A stretch of 64,000 bases of DNA from positions 124,001 to 188,000 of the forward strand of contig NC_037090.1 of NCBI RefSeq assembly GCF_002994745.2, in the 5' to 3' direction. The position numbers and the translations under genes are program-made. The notes below the pieces were generated by a model. It was not told the origin of the DNA. It did not search any database and saw only the letters and a program-made list of their open reading frames with translations. Of this stretch, positions 12,653 to 23,389 are shown one piece after another (position 1 is the stretch's first letter; every line of letters starts with the position of its first letter). The stretch is from Rosa chinensis. Its lineage: Eukaryota; Streptophyta; Magnoliopsida; Rosales; Rosaceae.

Positions 12653-14692
12653 TAAGAATGAGCAAACGGGGGATTCCCCCGCCCCCGCCTCAAGTTTCCC
12701 CCGAGCCCCCCGCCCCCATCTGGGGATATTTTCAAATGGGATACCCCGCCCCCGCCCCCCACATTGGTCAATTTCTCTATATGAGGTTTTTTTTTTCTAT
12801 TTTAAAATTCTATTTTCTATCTTTTCAGATTTTTTCTTTCCTTTTTTGACAAAAAATTAATCTTTTTTTTTTTTTTTTCATCCTTGTTTTTGTCGAATGA
12901 GTATTTCAAATTCTTGAAACAGTATTTAAGAAAGAAATTGTTGGTTTAGGAAGTAATACGTTAAAAAGGTAAATTCATCGAAATTCGACTGAATAAATGT
13001 TATAAGAAACTACTTAATCAAAAATTTCCAGTAATCAGAAACCCAAAACAGAGAGCATACCTCACAATCGAAATAGCTACCTTTGACCTCTCACTTAGAT
13101 CCCTCTTCAGTCAAAACACGAACAGAGCTCTAAACCCTTAAGCCCATATTAACTTCTTTACTCCTCGATTTCTTAGAATCCAAAACATCCATGCATTCAA
13201 GTGAAGAAGATACTCTAAACCAGTTCAAGTGAAGAAGAACCCTTAAGCCCAGAAAAAAAGGAAAACCCAGAAGAATGAGACGGAGGTATATGCAAGAATG
13301 AGGCGGCTCTTCTCGTTGAAGGTGGGAAAGAATGAGACGGAGGTATAGGTTTTCTATTTTTTGAGATTGAAAAATAATAGTTCTTAATTAAAAAAAAAAA
13401 AGGATTAATTTCAGTTTGCCCCCCTGAAGTTAGGGGTCGTCATCATGTTAGTCCCTCGAGTTTCAATTTAATCAGTAACACCCTTGTTCTCTCCAAATTC
13501 ATCACCCGTGTCCAATTTCTACTATTCCATCCAATTTTGACCGTTAAGTTTGACTTTTGAGGGCTAAAATGGTCATTTCAAGACAAAAAAAAAACAAAAA
13601 AAAAAGAATTTTTTTTTCTTTTTTCGTTTTTATTTTTTTGCATTTTTTTTCTGTTTTTTTCTTTCATTTTTTTTTCTTTTTCTTCACTTATTATTATTAT
13701 TATTATTTTTTAAATAATTTTGTCTTCAACCTATACACCACAAGTTATAATAGGTTTATAAAACAAAAAAAAAACTCTAGGTGGTCAAAAAGCAGCTCGC
13801 TGGTCTACGATATTTGTGATATATCTCCAATAAAGCAACGAATTTTAGGATATCATTTTATTGGGGATATATCCTAAAATTCTTCGCTTTATCGGAGATG
13901 TTCCACAAATATCGTAGACCAGCGAGCGAAGAATTTTAGGATATATCCCCAATAAAGTGAAGAAATATCTTTATTTATTTTTTTAATTATATTTTACAAA
14001 TATTTCTTCACTTTATTGGGGATATATCCTATTATTCTTCACTTTATAGACCTATTATATTTTATAGATATATTTTACAAATATATCCTAAAATTTTTCG
14101 CTGGCTGGTTACAAATAAACCCCATAATAGGTTTATAAAAACAAAAACAAAAATACTCTAGGTGGTTAAAAAGTCACTCGCTGGTCTACAATATTTGTGA
14201 TATATCTCCGATAAAGTGAAAAATTTTAGGATATATTTGTAAAATAAATCTATAAAATATAATAGGTGTAAAATATATCCTATAATAGGTTTAAAATATA
14301 GGTTTAAAATATAATAGGTTTAAAATATAAAATAGGTTTAAACCCTATAATAGGTTTAAAATATAAAAAATTTCGCTTTATCGGAGATATATCACAATAA
14401 AGTGAAGAATTTTAGGATATATCCCCAATAAAGTGAAGAAATATATGTATTTTTTTTTTAATCATATTTTATAGATATTTCTTCACTTTATTGGGGATAT
14501 ATCCTAAAATTCTTCACTTTATAAACCTATTATATTTTACAGATATATCCTAAAATTCTTTGCTTTATCGGAGATATATCATAAATATCGTAGACCAGCG
14601 AGTGACTTTTTGACCACCTAGAGTTTTTTTTTTGTTTTTATAAACCTATTATAACTTGTGGTGTATAAGTTAAAGACAAAATTTAAAAAAAA

Positions 14693-14736
<44 letters not shown>

Positions 14737-15095
14737 GCTAAGAAAAAGAAAATAAAAAAAATGGAAAAAAAAAAAACAGACAAAAAAAATGCAAAAAAAA
14801 AAAAACAATTTTTTTTTGTTTTTATTTATTTTTATTTTTTTTGTCTTGAAATGACAATTTTAGCCCTCAAAAGTCAGACTTAACGGTCCAAATTGGACGG
14901 AATAGTAGAAATTGGACACGGCTGATGAATTTGGAGAGTATAAGGGTGTTACTAATTAAATTGAAACTCGAGGGACTAACATGATGACGACCCCTAACCT
15001 CAGGGGGGTAAACTGAAATTAATTCAAAAAAAAAAGTGGGGAACCCGCATGGGTAATGGGGAACCCCGCCCCCCACCCTCGTTTGCTCATTCTTA
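12653..15095. mobile_element. hAT-like element inserted in a (CA)n microsatellite
   Basis: Perfect 16 bp terminal inverted repeats TAAGAATGAGCAAACG start at 12653 and, inverted, end at 15095, each followed by G/C-rich sequence (GGGGGATTCCCC type on the left, GGGTGGGGGGCGGGG on the right). Both flanks are CACACACA, consistent with an 8 bp hAT duplication inside a dinucleotide repeat. The 2.44 kb body has no transposase; most of it is the foldback at 13402-15025. Confidence 0.8.
13402..15025. repeat. Long-armed foldback element nested in the hAT
   Basis: The left arm begins GGATTAATTTCAGTTTGCCC at 13402 and the right arm is its inverted copy ending near 15025 (GAATTAATTTCAGTTTACCC on the minus strand). 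The arms, roughly 430-450 bp, share phrases such as TTAGTCCCTCGAGTTTCAAT, CCAATTTCTACTATTCC, TATACACCACAAGTTATAAT and CTCGCTGGTCTACGATATTT. The centre (about 13850-14580) is made of further direct and inverted copies of TTAGGATATATCCCCAATAA with AAGTGAAGAA. A (TAA)n tract lies at 14694-14736. No protein coding. Confidence 0.8.
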
Positions 15096-17203
15096 CACAC
15101 ACACACTAGCAAAGCTCACCCACTTTGTGTGTGGAGAGAAGTTAAAGGTAATAAGAAAACTTTTTGTACAACTACCACATTTTCTTCTATTTTTTATTTT
15201 TATTATTTTGTTTTCTATTTTATAATTTACTATATTATCCCTATTAATTAATTATATTTCATAATTTTTTAATATATAAGGGTTAAATTGGTAAAAAAAT
15301 TCAGTTTTGGAGAGCAAGTTCTCTTCTCTTAAAAATAGTATATATATATATATATATATATAGGTATATGATGCATGTAAGTTCACTAGTTCAGAGAGGC
15401 CGGTTAGTTATGATCGGTGACCAATGGAATCAAGAAAGGAGAGATGACAAGAAAAAATGCTGAACGGATAAAAGTTACGCGCGTACTATTGAAAGGGAAT
15501 GTGAAATTACAATTAATTAATAGTTCCAAAAGGGAAAGTGTAGAATCTATGTTAACTGAACTCAAACGGGGATCCCATTTGACAAGACGTACGTGGCGAC
15601 ACCTCAGATGTTATCGATCTCTCAATTAGATTAGATTAGTTCAGGTGATCTTCATGTCATTTAGTTTGGCTACACGTACTGCACGCCGCCGCCACTCCTG
15701 TATCTACGTGTTGTGACAGTTTATCGATAAGCAATTAAACAGCAGTACGTTGGAATTCATTAGTGTGGTTTTAGAGCATCTCCAACAGTAAAATCTATTT
15801 TTTTAGCTAAATCATCTAAAAGTTAAATTTAGGTAGTAAATTTCTAGCTTTTCCTCCAGCAGTGTTAGCTAAACTAAAAAAATTGAACGTGGAGTGTTTA
15901 GCTTTTTGTTATTTTCTCTCTCCTCCCTAGCTAAATTTAGCTAGAGATTTTAGCAAAAGCCAAATTTGACTTTCATATAGCTATTCTGCTGGAGTGCTAA
16001 ACTATCTCAAATTAGCCAAATTTATAACTTTTGGTTGAAATAGCTAGTCAGATGTCCTTAGGTTAAGCCACAAAATTTGTTCAAACGACAGATAGCGAAT
16101 GGTTGCACCTCATGATCTCTGACCCTAGGATGCGCAATTCTCTTGTTGGCGGCATGTTTGAAGGTCAGATGAGTGAGTGATCGATGCGTGATGGTCTTAT
16201 GCAGTCTAGTTTGTAGTAGCCCACTCTGGTTGTTGAACGTTGATATATGCTTGCTAATCTCAATGTCTAGTGCTGTCAAAAATTCTACTATGGACCAAAG
16301 TCCAGGTAGACCATAGGCAAAATGAGGGACAAAATGGGGCATTTGGGTGCAAAAAATGCTGATTTTTTTTTTGCCTCGGTGCAGGTGGACCAAGGTCCAT
16401 ATCTCCTCAATGTCTTTGCATTTATACCTTAGCTAAAGCTAGACTAGATGTGGAATCAGACTTTAATCATGTCTTCATGGCACTGATCGTCATCATCCTA
16501 GCTAGCAACCGGCCTGCTGATGTCAAATGCATGACAGTAGTGATTCCTCGAGAAAGCGATGCTTGCATCGTGTATATGCCACAATCCTCACCAGCTATAA
16601 GAACCTTGATGCTACCTAGCTCTGGTGTTCACATATCTTACAATCTATGACTGCGTTTCTATTTCGACCTTAATTTCCATTAGACCGGATAAGCTAACTT
16701 GGTAATTCAGATCACTCACCTCTCTTTATACATATAATTTTTTCAGCCGAAACTTACTGAACGTTTCATCATTCATATTCAACCCTTGATTACCCTTTGC
16801 CACATAAACAGAAACAAACTCAACCTCACATTATGCTCGGGATGACAAATGATTCTCAAAATGCTGGAGATGAGTTTTCCCCAAGTCCTTTAGATCGAAT
16901 TTAAGCGATTAGACACACACGTACGTCTAATATATAATTTAATAAATAATGTAGGTTATCCGTGATATATATGGTTAGAGATAGATGGATTCAGTCTGGT
17001 TTGGAAGAAAGAGCAGCTAGACGTTGATGACATGTACGTACGATGATGATGGGGTGCTCTTCGGACCCGATATCGAATGACTGGTGAATTAATGGGAATA
17101 AAAACTGCTGGTCCACTACTGCTTGGTTGATGAGTGAGTTCTTCCTTTATACAATTGTTAATGAAAGACTGAAAGAGGAAGGGCATAGCATATATATCAC
17201 CAA
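15096..17203. other. FT distal upstream region
   Basis: Apart from the MITE at 15774-15997 this is low-copy-looking, AT-rich sequence with an (AT)n run at 15340-15362. Three CCACA motifs (about 16068, 16580 and 16802), the core bound by CONSTANS-type factors, are present, but so short a motif is expected by chance. No gene. Confidence 0.4.
15774..15997. repeat. Tourist-like MITE in FT upstream region
   Basis: Begins GAGCATCTCCAACAG after TTA at 15771-15773 and ends TGCTGGAGTGC, followed by TAA at 15998-16000. The body is rich in TAGCTAAATTTAGCTA-type self-complementary sequence. It belongs with the elements at 27877, 39189 and 47024. Here the two 3 bp flanks differ, so the right border is uncertain. 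It lies about 2.1-2.3 kb upstream of the FT start codon. Confidence 0.6.
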
Positions 17204-17793
17204 TCACCATGGAAGCTCTAGGAATTTAGCAAGAATCAAAGAGAACATAAATGATCAGTCTAATAGAAAAGAGAAAGCAAAAGGCAAAAAGGCAAAAAGG
17301 TAACAAGCAAAAAAAATGATGGAGTGATCCAAATTCTTATACACATAGACAATGTCCTCATTTCTCATATGGCCGGAATCGTTCTCAACACGTCCTTGCA
17401 CGTGTGACGATTTTTCAAGTAATACACGTGAACAAGATACATTAGGTGATGTGAAATCTATGTGACTGCAAGATATGCACACTTGAGATAACATGCTTTA
17501 ATACCATGAATATGGGCTTCACATCCAAAATAATTTGACAATAGATTGAGTTGACTCAAACTTTTATAAACTCATAAGTAAGGTCTCAAAATTCTCACAT
17601 GAGATTCATATTTTTAACACACCATACATGTGTACAATATTTTTAAGCCATATATGTGAACAACTTATATTATGATTCATATTCTCAACGATATGACCTA
17701 TCACCATGGAAATTTAGTAAGAATCAAAGAAAACATAAAATATCAATCTAATTATAGGAGAGAGCAAAAGGCAAAAGGCAACAGACAAAAAAA
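17204..17793. repeat. Direct duplication in FT proximal promoter
   Basis: Copy 1 (17204-17316) and copy 2 (17700-17793) share ATCACCATGGAA, AAGAATCAAAGA(G/A)AACATAAA and CAAAAGGCAAAA(A)GGCAA in the same order; copy 1 has a 9 bp extra piece. Between them, near 17495-17610, lies sequence of a dispersed-repeat type (TTTAATACCATGAATATGGG followed by CTTCACATCC). Copy 2 ends about 290 bp upstream of the FT start codon. Confidence 0.7.
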
Positions 17794-17882
17794 GGGCATA
17801 AAAAGGTTGGCAAAAGCGATTAAGCAGAATCTAGTATTTGGGCGCACAAGATCAAAAGCTAGCTAGCTAACAGGGCAATACC

Positions 17883-17944
17883 GGCCAATACCCTACCAGG
17901 CAACAGAGCAGATCATCAAGTCCGAATACTATATAAATAGGCCA
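17883..17944 (+). promoter_or_regulatory. FT core promoter: TATA box and CCAAT motifs
   Basis: TATAAATA at 17932-17939 lies about 142 bp before the FT ATG, which would put transcription start near 17965-17975 with a leader of about 110 nt. GGCCAAT occurs just upstream at 17883-17889 and directly after the TATA box (17940 onward). Position and motif support a TATA role; use of the CCAAT motifs is inference. Confidence 0.65.
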
Positions 17945-18080
17945 ATGGGGCTCTTGAATTGGATCACCAAATCACCCAATAAGTTGTTAGCTACTTATTC
18001 GGCCAGCTATTCTGAATAGTTCGAGTGTTTGATCCAGCTAGTGTAAGTAGTGAGTTAGCTAGCTAGTTTGAACGATCAAT

Positions 18081-19405
18081 ATGCCCAGGGACAGGGACCC
18101 TCTTGTTGTGGGAAGAGTCATAGGGGATGTTTTGGACCCCTTTACAAGGTCTGTTTCTCTCCGGGTGACTTTCGCTACCAGGGAGGTTAACAATGGTTGT
18201 GAGCTCAAACCTTCCCAAGTTGTCACCCAACCTCGAGTTGATATAGGTGGGGAGGATCTTAGGACCTTCTATACTCTGGTATGTATACAATACCATGAAA
18301 GACAGAGCTGCACAATTTTGTTTTGAGAGTACTCGATAGATCGATATACATAGGTTTTTATTGATTTCCACTTGTTGCAGGTCATGGTGGATCCTGATGC
18401 ACCTAGCCCAAGTGACCCCAACCTGAAGGAATATATGCATTGGTATGTACGATAAGAACAAGATTGTCATTTACCGCGGCCCCAACCCCTTTATATATAG
18501 ATCCCTCTTTTTCTTTTTTTCTTTTTTATTTTTAACTTTGTCAAGGGGAACTCAAAGGCTTTCTAAGTCCAAGATAAATCATTTCGGCGCATGTGAAATG
18601 CTTCAACTGTGCATTGTAGCACAGTGTCTGACCACTTTGACAGGTTCGGGTTTCGAACCTAGGTTGAAGAGCACACCTAACTAGACAATAATCATTAGGG
18701 CACTTGCAGTATTTCTCTCTTCATTGCTCTTTATTCTAGTCGATATCTTTTAGAAATTCGATTGAATGGACTATATTACAACTAGCCGTGTGATTGGCTA
18801 TGCAACCTCTTTTGTGTTTCTAAATCAGTGGGCCAATTTACTGGGGCCGAAGTAATCCAATACGTACAAGTTGATATTCATTTTGGGTTTACTCTTTGAC
18901 AATTTAAACTGTCAGGGCTAATAATCTTCTTCAAGTATCAAACCCTCAAATATTTACTTATTCGTACTCACCTTCTTCTTCTTCTGCTTCTTTTTTTTTT
19001 TTTTTCCAGGTTAGTCACTGATATTCCTGCAACAACTGGGGCAAGTTTCGGTGTGTACTCATTATCTAATTTTTAAATTAATAATACTAAAGGCACAAAC
19101 TACATCCAGGTAGCTGATTATTCGGTTATGATATATGCATATAATGGGAAATCACTTATGCACGGGTTGTTACATATGTAGGCCAAGAGATTGTGTGTTA
19201 TGAAAGTCCACGGCCAACAGTGGGGATTCATCGCTTTGTTTTTGTGTTGTTCCGGCAGTTGGGAAGGCAAACCGTGTATGCTCCAGGATGGCGCCAAAAC
19301 TTTAACACCAAAGACTTTGCCGAGCTCTACAATCTTGGATCACCAGTGGCTGCGGTTTACTTTAACTGCCAAAGGGAAAGTGGCTCCGGCGGAAGGAGAA
19401 GATAA
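18081..19405 (+). CDS. FT: FLOWERING LOCUS T, PEBP-family florigen
   Basis: Mobile floral activator made in leaf phloem; in the shoot apex it joins 14-3-3 and the bZIP factor FD to switch on floral identity genes. Four exons: 18081-18278, 18381-18442, 19010-19050 and 19182-19405. The lengths 198, 62, 41 and 224 nt reproduce the classic FT/TFL1 exon pattern; total 174 residues. Exon 2 carries the ligand-pocket motif [10 protein letters not shown], and GIHR is in exon 4. Tyr84 and Gln139 (Arabidopsis Tyr85 and Gln140) mark it as FT-like rather than TFL1-like. The external-loop segment [14 protein letters not shown] (127-140), with Tyr133 and Trp137, is intact. Differences from the usual sequence are Phe31 in VTFATREV and Met85 in EYMHW. 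All splice sites are GT-AG, with no frameshift. Intron 2 holds a SINE, and a Harbinger element begins 84 bp after the stop. Confidence 0.97.
18505..18690 (-). mobile_element. tRNA-derived SINE in FT intron 2
   Basis: Read on the minus strand it contains TAGTTAGGTGTGCTC (A-box-like), then GGTTCGAAACC (perfect pol III B box), then a GTCAGACACTGTGCTACAAT body, and ends TTGACAAAGTTAAAAATAAA with an A-rich tail, seen on the plus strand as the T-rich run 18507-18540. I did not find a clean TSD. It makes up about a third of the 567 bp intron. Confidence 0.65.
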
Positions 19406-19668
19406 ACTCTTGCTAATTTCTCTCTTCATATCAGTGGCGGGTTCAAGTGATGATTCCAAGAAGGGACTAAATTTTAGAAGAAATACTAAGGAGGTGTGTT
19501 CAATTCAGATTCTAAATGATTCTGATTGATTTTTTTATAATCCGTGGATTTTCGTGGATTCTATAGAATCCGCGAATTGTTTTAATTCCACATATATTTA
19601 AACAGATTTTAATGTATTGTGTTAGCAAGATTTGTTTAGATTTGTTTTTTTTTTTAGGAGATTTGTTT

Positions 19669-22600
19669 TTTTTTTTTGAAATAAGGGCTGGTGCAGCTGC
19701 CCTCAAGTTTTGATTAGTGAAACAGCGGAATACATGGGGGGGGGGGGACATGATACCTAAACCCCAGAGAACAAATTACAGCAAGATAACTTCCTAAGAT
19801 AATAACAGGAGCCTCGACTACAAACATGTATCCTAATAGGCACCAACTAGCAAAGAGCGCTCTACTGGCGTCTCTATTTGCGTTGACATAAGTCATACAG
19901 CAGTGACACAACGGAAAGATAACTTGGTCTGCAACTCGATTACAGCTTAGCATAGTTTCCATACGTATAGCTTTCCCATCATGTTGCCACGGGATAAAAC
20001 ATCCAGCGACACTAAGTTTCACTCTGCCACTAGGCGGCAGCGACCATTTGACCAAGCAAGGAACTCGCCACCTACCAGAGCAGACACGTTACTGCTACTA
20101 AAAAGTTGCGACCATTTGCCAAAGCAAGGAACTCACCACCAACTTAGAGCAGACCAGGCACACAGAGTGCACTTACCGGGACCGAGCCCACAAACTCCTA
20201 CCTGCACTCGATAGGGACTTATTGAAAATAAAACGCAATATAGTAAAACATAAATGTTGTAACGTCCCGAACCTGAATTTACTGATTTACTAATCATTAG
20301 GACGGTAAACGACATTTACTTTCACTTTTACTGTCGTTTCAGTACTTTTAGAGGGCCCTAAAATATGACTTTTTGTTTGGGTCAAAATTTGAGAAAATTT
20401 CCTTCATGGAAGTTGTAGAGGACGTTAAACCGAGCGCGTGCATATGTGGTACGTAAAAATCGGAGTTCGTATGTGAAAGTTATAAGAGAAAGATTAAAGT
20501 TACTGTTTACTGTTACTGTTCATGGTAACTTTCTATAAATAGCCAAGTTACTGTGGTAAGTTTCCATTTTTGGAAACCTACCCGGCTTTTCTCTCTCCTC
20601 TCCCCCGACCCTTTCTTCTTCTTCGGCCGATTTCTTCTTCCTCCAAATTCTTCCTTCTTCGGCAGACCCATGACGGAATCCAGGCACCGGCAGACTCGCC
20701 CCCTCTTCCTTGTCACGCTTGGGGTGGTGTTTTGCGGTGGCTCGGCAGGAGGAGCTCGGAATTGAGCCACGAAGTTTACTGTAGCCGAATGGAGGTTTCA
20801 TCGATTTCCGGCGATTCCGGCCATCCCCGGCCACCAAACTGGTGTCGAAGGTTCGGTTTTTGCATTGGATCATTTTGCCCCTAGCCTTGAGCCACGATTT
20901 GCAGTGTGGAGGTCGAATCGACGATTTCAAATCCTAGGGTTCTTGGGTTTTTCTGGAAAAATTTCAACGGCCAATTTCGATCACTTACAGGTAAAATTGG
21001 ATTGTTGTAGTTGTGAAAAATGCTTGGACTGTGGAGTAGGTGGTGCTGCCAAAATTTGGTGACCATCAGTGGTGGTGGCCGCCGGAGCGTGGGGCCCACG
21101 CACTGCCACTGTTGGTGGCGCGTGGAGGCGTGTAGGGCAGTGTTCTAATTTCAGTTTTTAGCCAATTAAATTGTAGAAATATTGTAGAGCTTGTATGTGA
21201 AGTTTGGTGAATTTTGGAGGAGTTTGGAATTGTTTGTGAATTTTCGAAGTTCGGAGTTTGTGATTGAATTGTGGGAAATCCGGCCGTCGGATTTCCCTCG
21301 TTTTCGTTGTGGAATATGTTAATTGGGGAATTGGTGTTGTGGGAGAGATTTGGGTTGAATTTGAGAAGTAATGGAGATAAGGATTTTCAGGTTTCGTTTA
21401 GGTTCGTAATTATTTTATCGGATTGCCGTTTAAGGAAATATAACTGTGTACAGGGCAATGCCGCGAGCTACAGCTAAATGAAGGAACTCGTTTGCATGGT
21501 CGCCCAATAGTACTGTGAGTGGACTTTTGTTTTTAAATAATGATGCATGCATTTATTTCTTAAAGTTTTCTCTATTTAATTATCATATTACATTTCGAGC
21601 ATATGATTTAATTTCGGAGATTGATTTCACTTTATCACATATAATTTCTTTCGATAATGATTTGTTTCCAAAGTTGGTTATGATTTATAATCCTATTTGA
21701 CGAATTATTTATTCCGAGGTGATTTCCAGAATTATATTACTTATATTATGTTTCTATTCGTCGATTTGAGATTTTATAAGAGATATTCGAAATGAGATTT
21801 CGATGGAGTTAGTTTTCATATTTATTTATCGACCTTCGGTTTTGGCATTGGGAATGCCTTGATGATGATCTAATTATTCTTTTAGCGTGTGGGACACGCT
21901 GTTGATTTATATGACTTTTTATCGAGAATTTCCAGGTACGGTTGGGAATCGTACCAGTGTTTTTGTTTTATTCGCGGGACTTATGGGGAAGCCTTACTGA
22001 TTTTCTATTTTCGTATGATTTTAACACACCATACTTGGGTCGTCATATTTATTGCTAGCTAGCCTATTAGTACTCCTCCCTGCTTACTATGTGTTCGTGG
22101 GTGAGTAAGAGCAGAGCATGGGATGCTCCAGAGTGTGGGGCACTCCGACCCGAGCCTGGGAGGCTCCCTTCTTTCGTATGGTGATACTTATTCCCCATAT
22201 CTTATCGTTGCTTGACTAGCGGGGCTAGTCTGATTTTCACTGTAGCCAACAGGGCTGGTCTTATATTTTTGAGAAACGAGATTTCGGTTTTACGATCTAT
22301 TTTTTGAATGCTGTGACCAGCGAGGCTAGTCAGTTTACTGTTTTGAAATTCTTGGATTTAAAGCTAAATGTGTTTTCTAATTGTTGCATGCATCGGTTTT
22401 TATAGAGAATAAATGTGGGAAAGTATGAAATCATTTTTCTTTTAAATTGTTTATTTTTGTCCACTCACGCTAACGTTTTTCGTCTACTTTCCCCTAGGCC
22501 TTTCGGTTTCTAATACCCAGTTTGCAGGAGAATTAGTGGAGGTCGGGCGTACATGACATTTGAGGCATAGTTGTCACTATTTACGCATTGTAGGATTCCT

Positions 22601-23142
22601 TGATCCTTTACTCTTCTTTTTATATTCCTGTGAATTAGTATCGCTCTGATAATATTGGGGTTTAGTATTGTTGAGTTTTGTGTTTTGTGAAAGGGGAGTT
22701 GATAGTAATTGGGAGCAGGGTGGCTCCAGGAGTATTAAGGTTGGCTTGCTTGAAGTGTTTTGTGTGTTTTACAGGTTTTTGGGTAGTCCATTTTAGGGGT
22801 GACTCTGCCGAATTTTCGGTAGAGCTATTCCTAAGGTGGGCCCCACAGGGCCACCTCAGATTTCAGGGTGAAATTCGGGGCGGGGCCTGTCAAATGTAAC
22901 ACTGGAGTTGAGCCGAATACCAGCTAACCCAGGCCCAGGCCCAACTACCAACTAGCCCAAGTCCAAATGGAATACGACAGAGGCCGTGATACCAGCCTCT
23001 TGCCTGCAAATCAGCACAGTTCCATCACCGGTAGCCTCTCCTTCGTCCCTAGCAGTGCACCGAGCTAACTCGGGCCATCTCTCCCTCCTGCCATCATTCT
23101 CCAAATACCAGCAAGGATCACCAGCCCGCCAAGCCACCACCG
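19669..23142 (-). mobile_element. Truncated LINE remnant (split by the solo LTR)
   Basis: A poly-T start (poly-A of a minus-strand retroposon) and a TSD AGGAGATTTGTTT at 19656-19668 and 23143-23155 mark a retroposed insertion. Minus-strand text near 19990-19780 reads roughly TYVNANRDASRALFAS with VVEAP, weakly like the RNase H tail of plant LINEs; this family call is tentative. The solo LTR at 20258-22892 interrupts it, so only about 840 bp belongs to the LINE. A G-run of 12 lies at 19737-19748. Confidence 0.55.
20258..22892 (+). mobile_element. Solo LTR, copy 1 (probably gypsy-type)
   Basis: Starts TGTAACGTCCCGAACCTG and ends GGGGCGGGGCCTGTCA (TG...CA), 2635 bp, with an exact 5 bp target duplication AATGT (20253-20257 and 22893-22897). 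No internal region or second LTR. A TATA-like CTATAAATAG lies at about 20532. Nearly the same sequence occurs inverted at 35815-38328. Open frames inside (for example around 20570-20930) are not conserved proteins. The superfamily is judged from LTR style only. Confidence 0.85.
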
Positions 23143-23389
23143 AGGAGATTTGTTTAGATTTTTTTGGATTTTATAAGTGCATGGATTGTCCTTATAACAA
23201 TAATTGAATAAAGAACATAATAGAATACTATAATTTTTTGGACAAACATAATACAATAATTATTATGACTTGAAAAAAAAAAAGTTCCATAAAAATAAAT
23301 TATGTATGTCAAAATATATTAGGAAAAACGTAAAGACAACCAAAAGAATACATTATGAAAAATGCAAAGGCAATTCAAAATGTACATTA

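Noticed and set aside
16000..18080. CONSTANS-response elements in the FT promoter
   Set aside because: CCACA occurs three times in 2 kb, which is close to chance; no conserved surrounding block could be recognised.
5413..18080. An undescribed gene between FAS1 and FT
   Set aside because: All open frames there are short, low-complexity or inside mobile elements, and none shows splice-supported extension.
20520..20930. Several overlapping open frames on both strands
   Set aside because: They lie in a GC-richer part of a solo LTR, differ from the second LTR copy and match no family.
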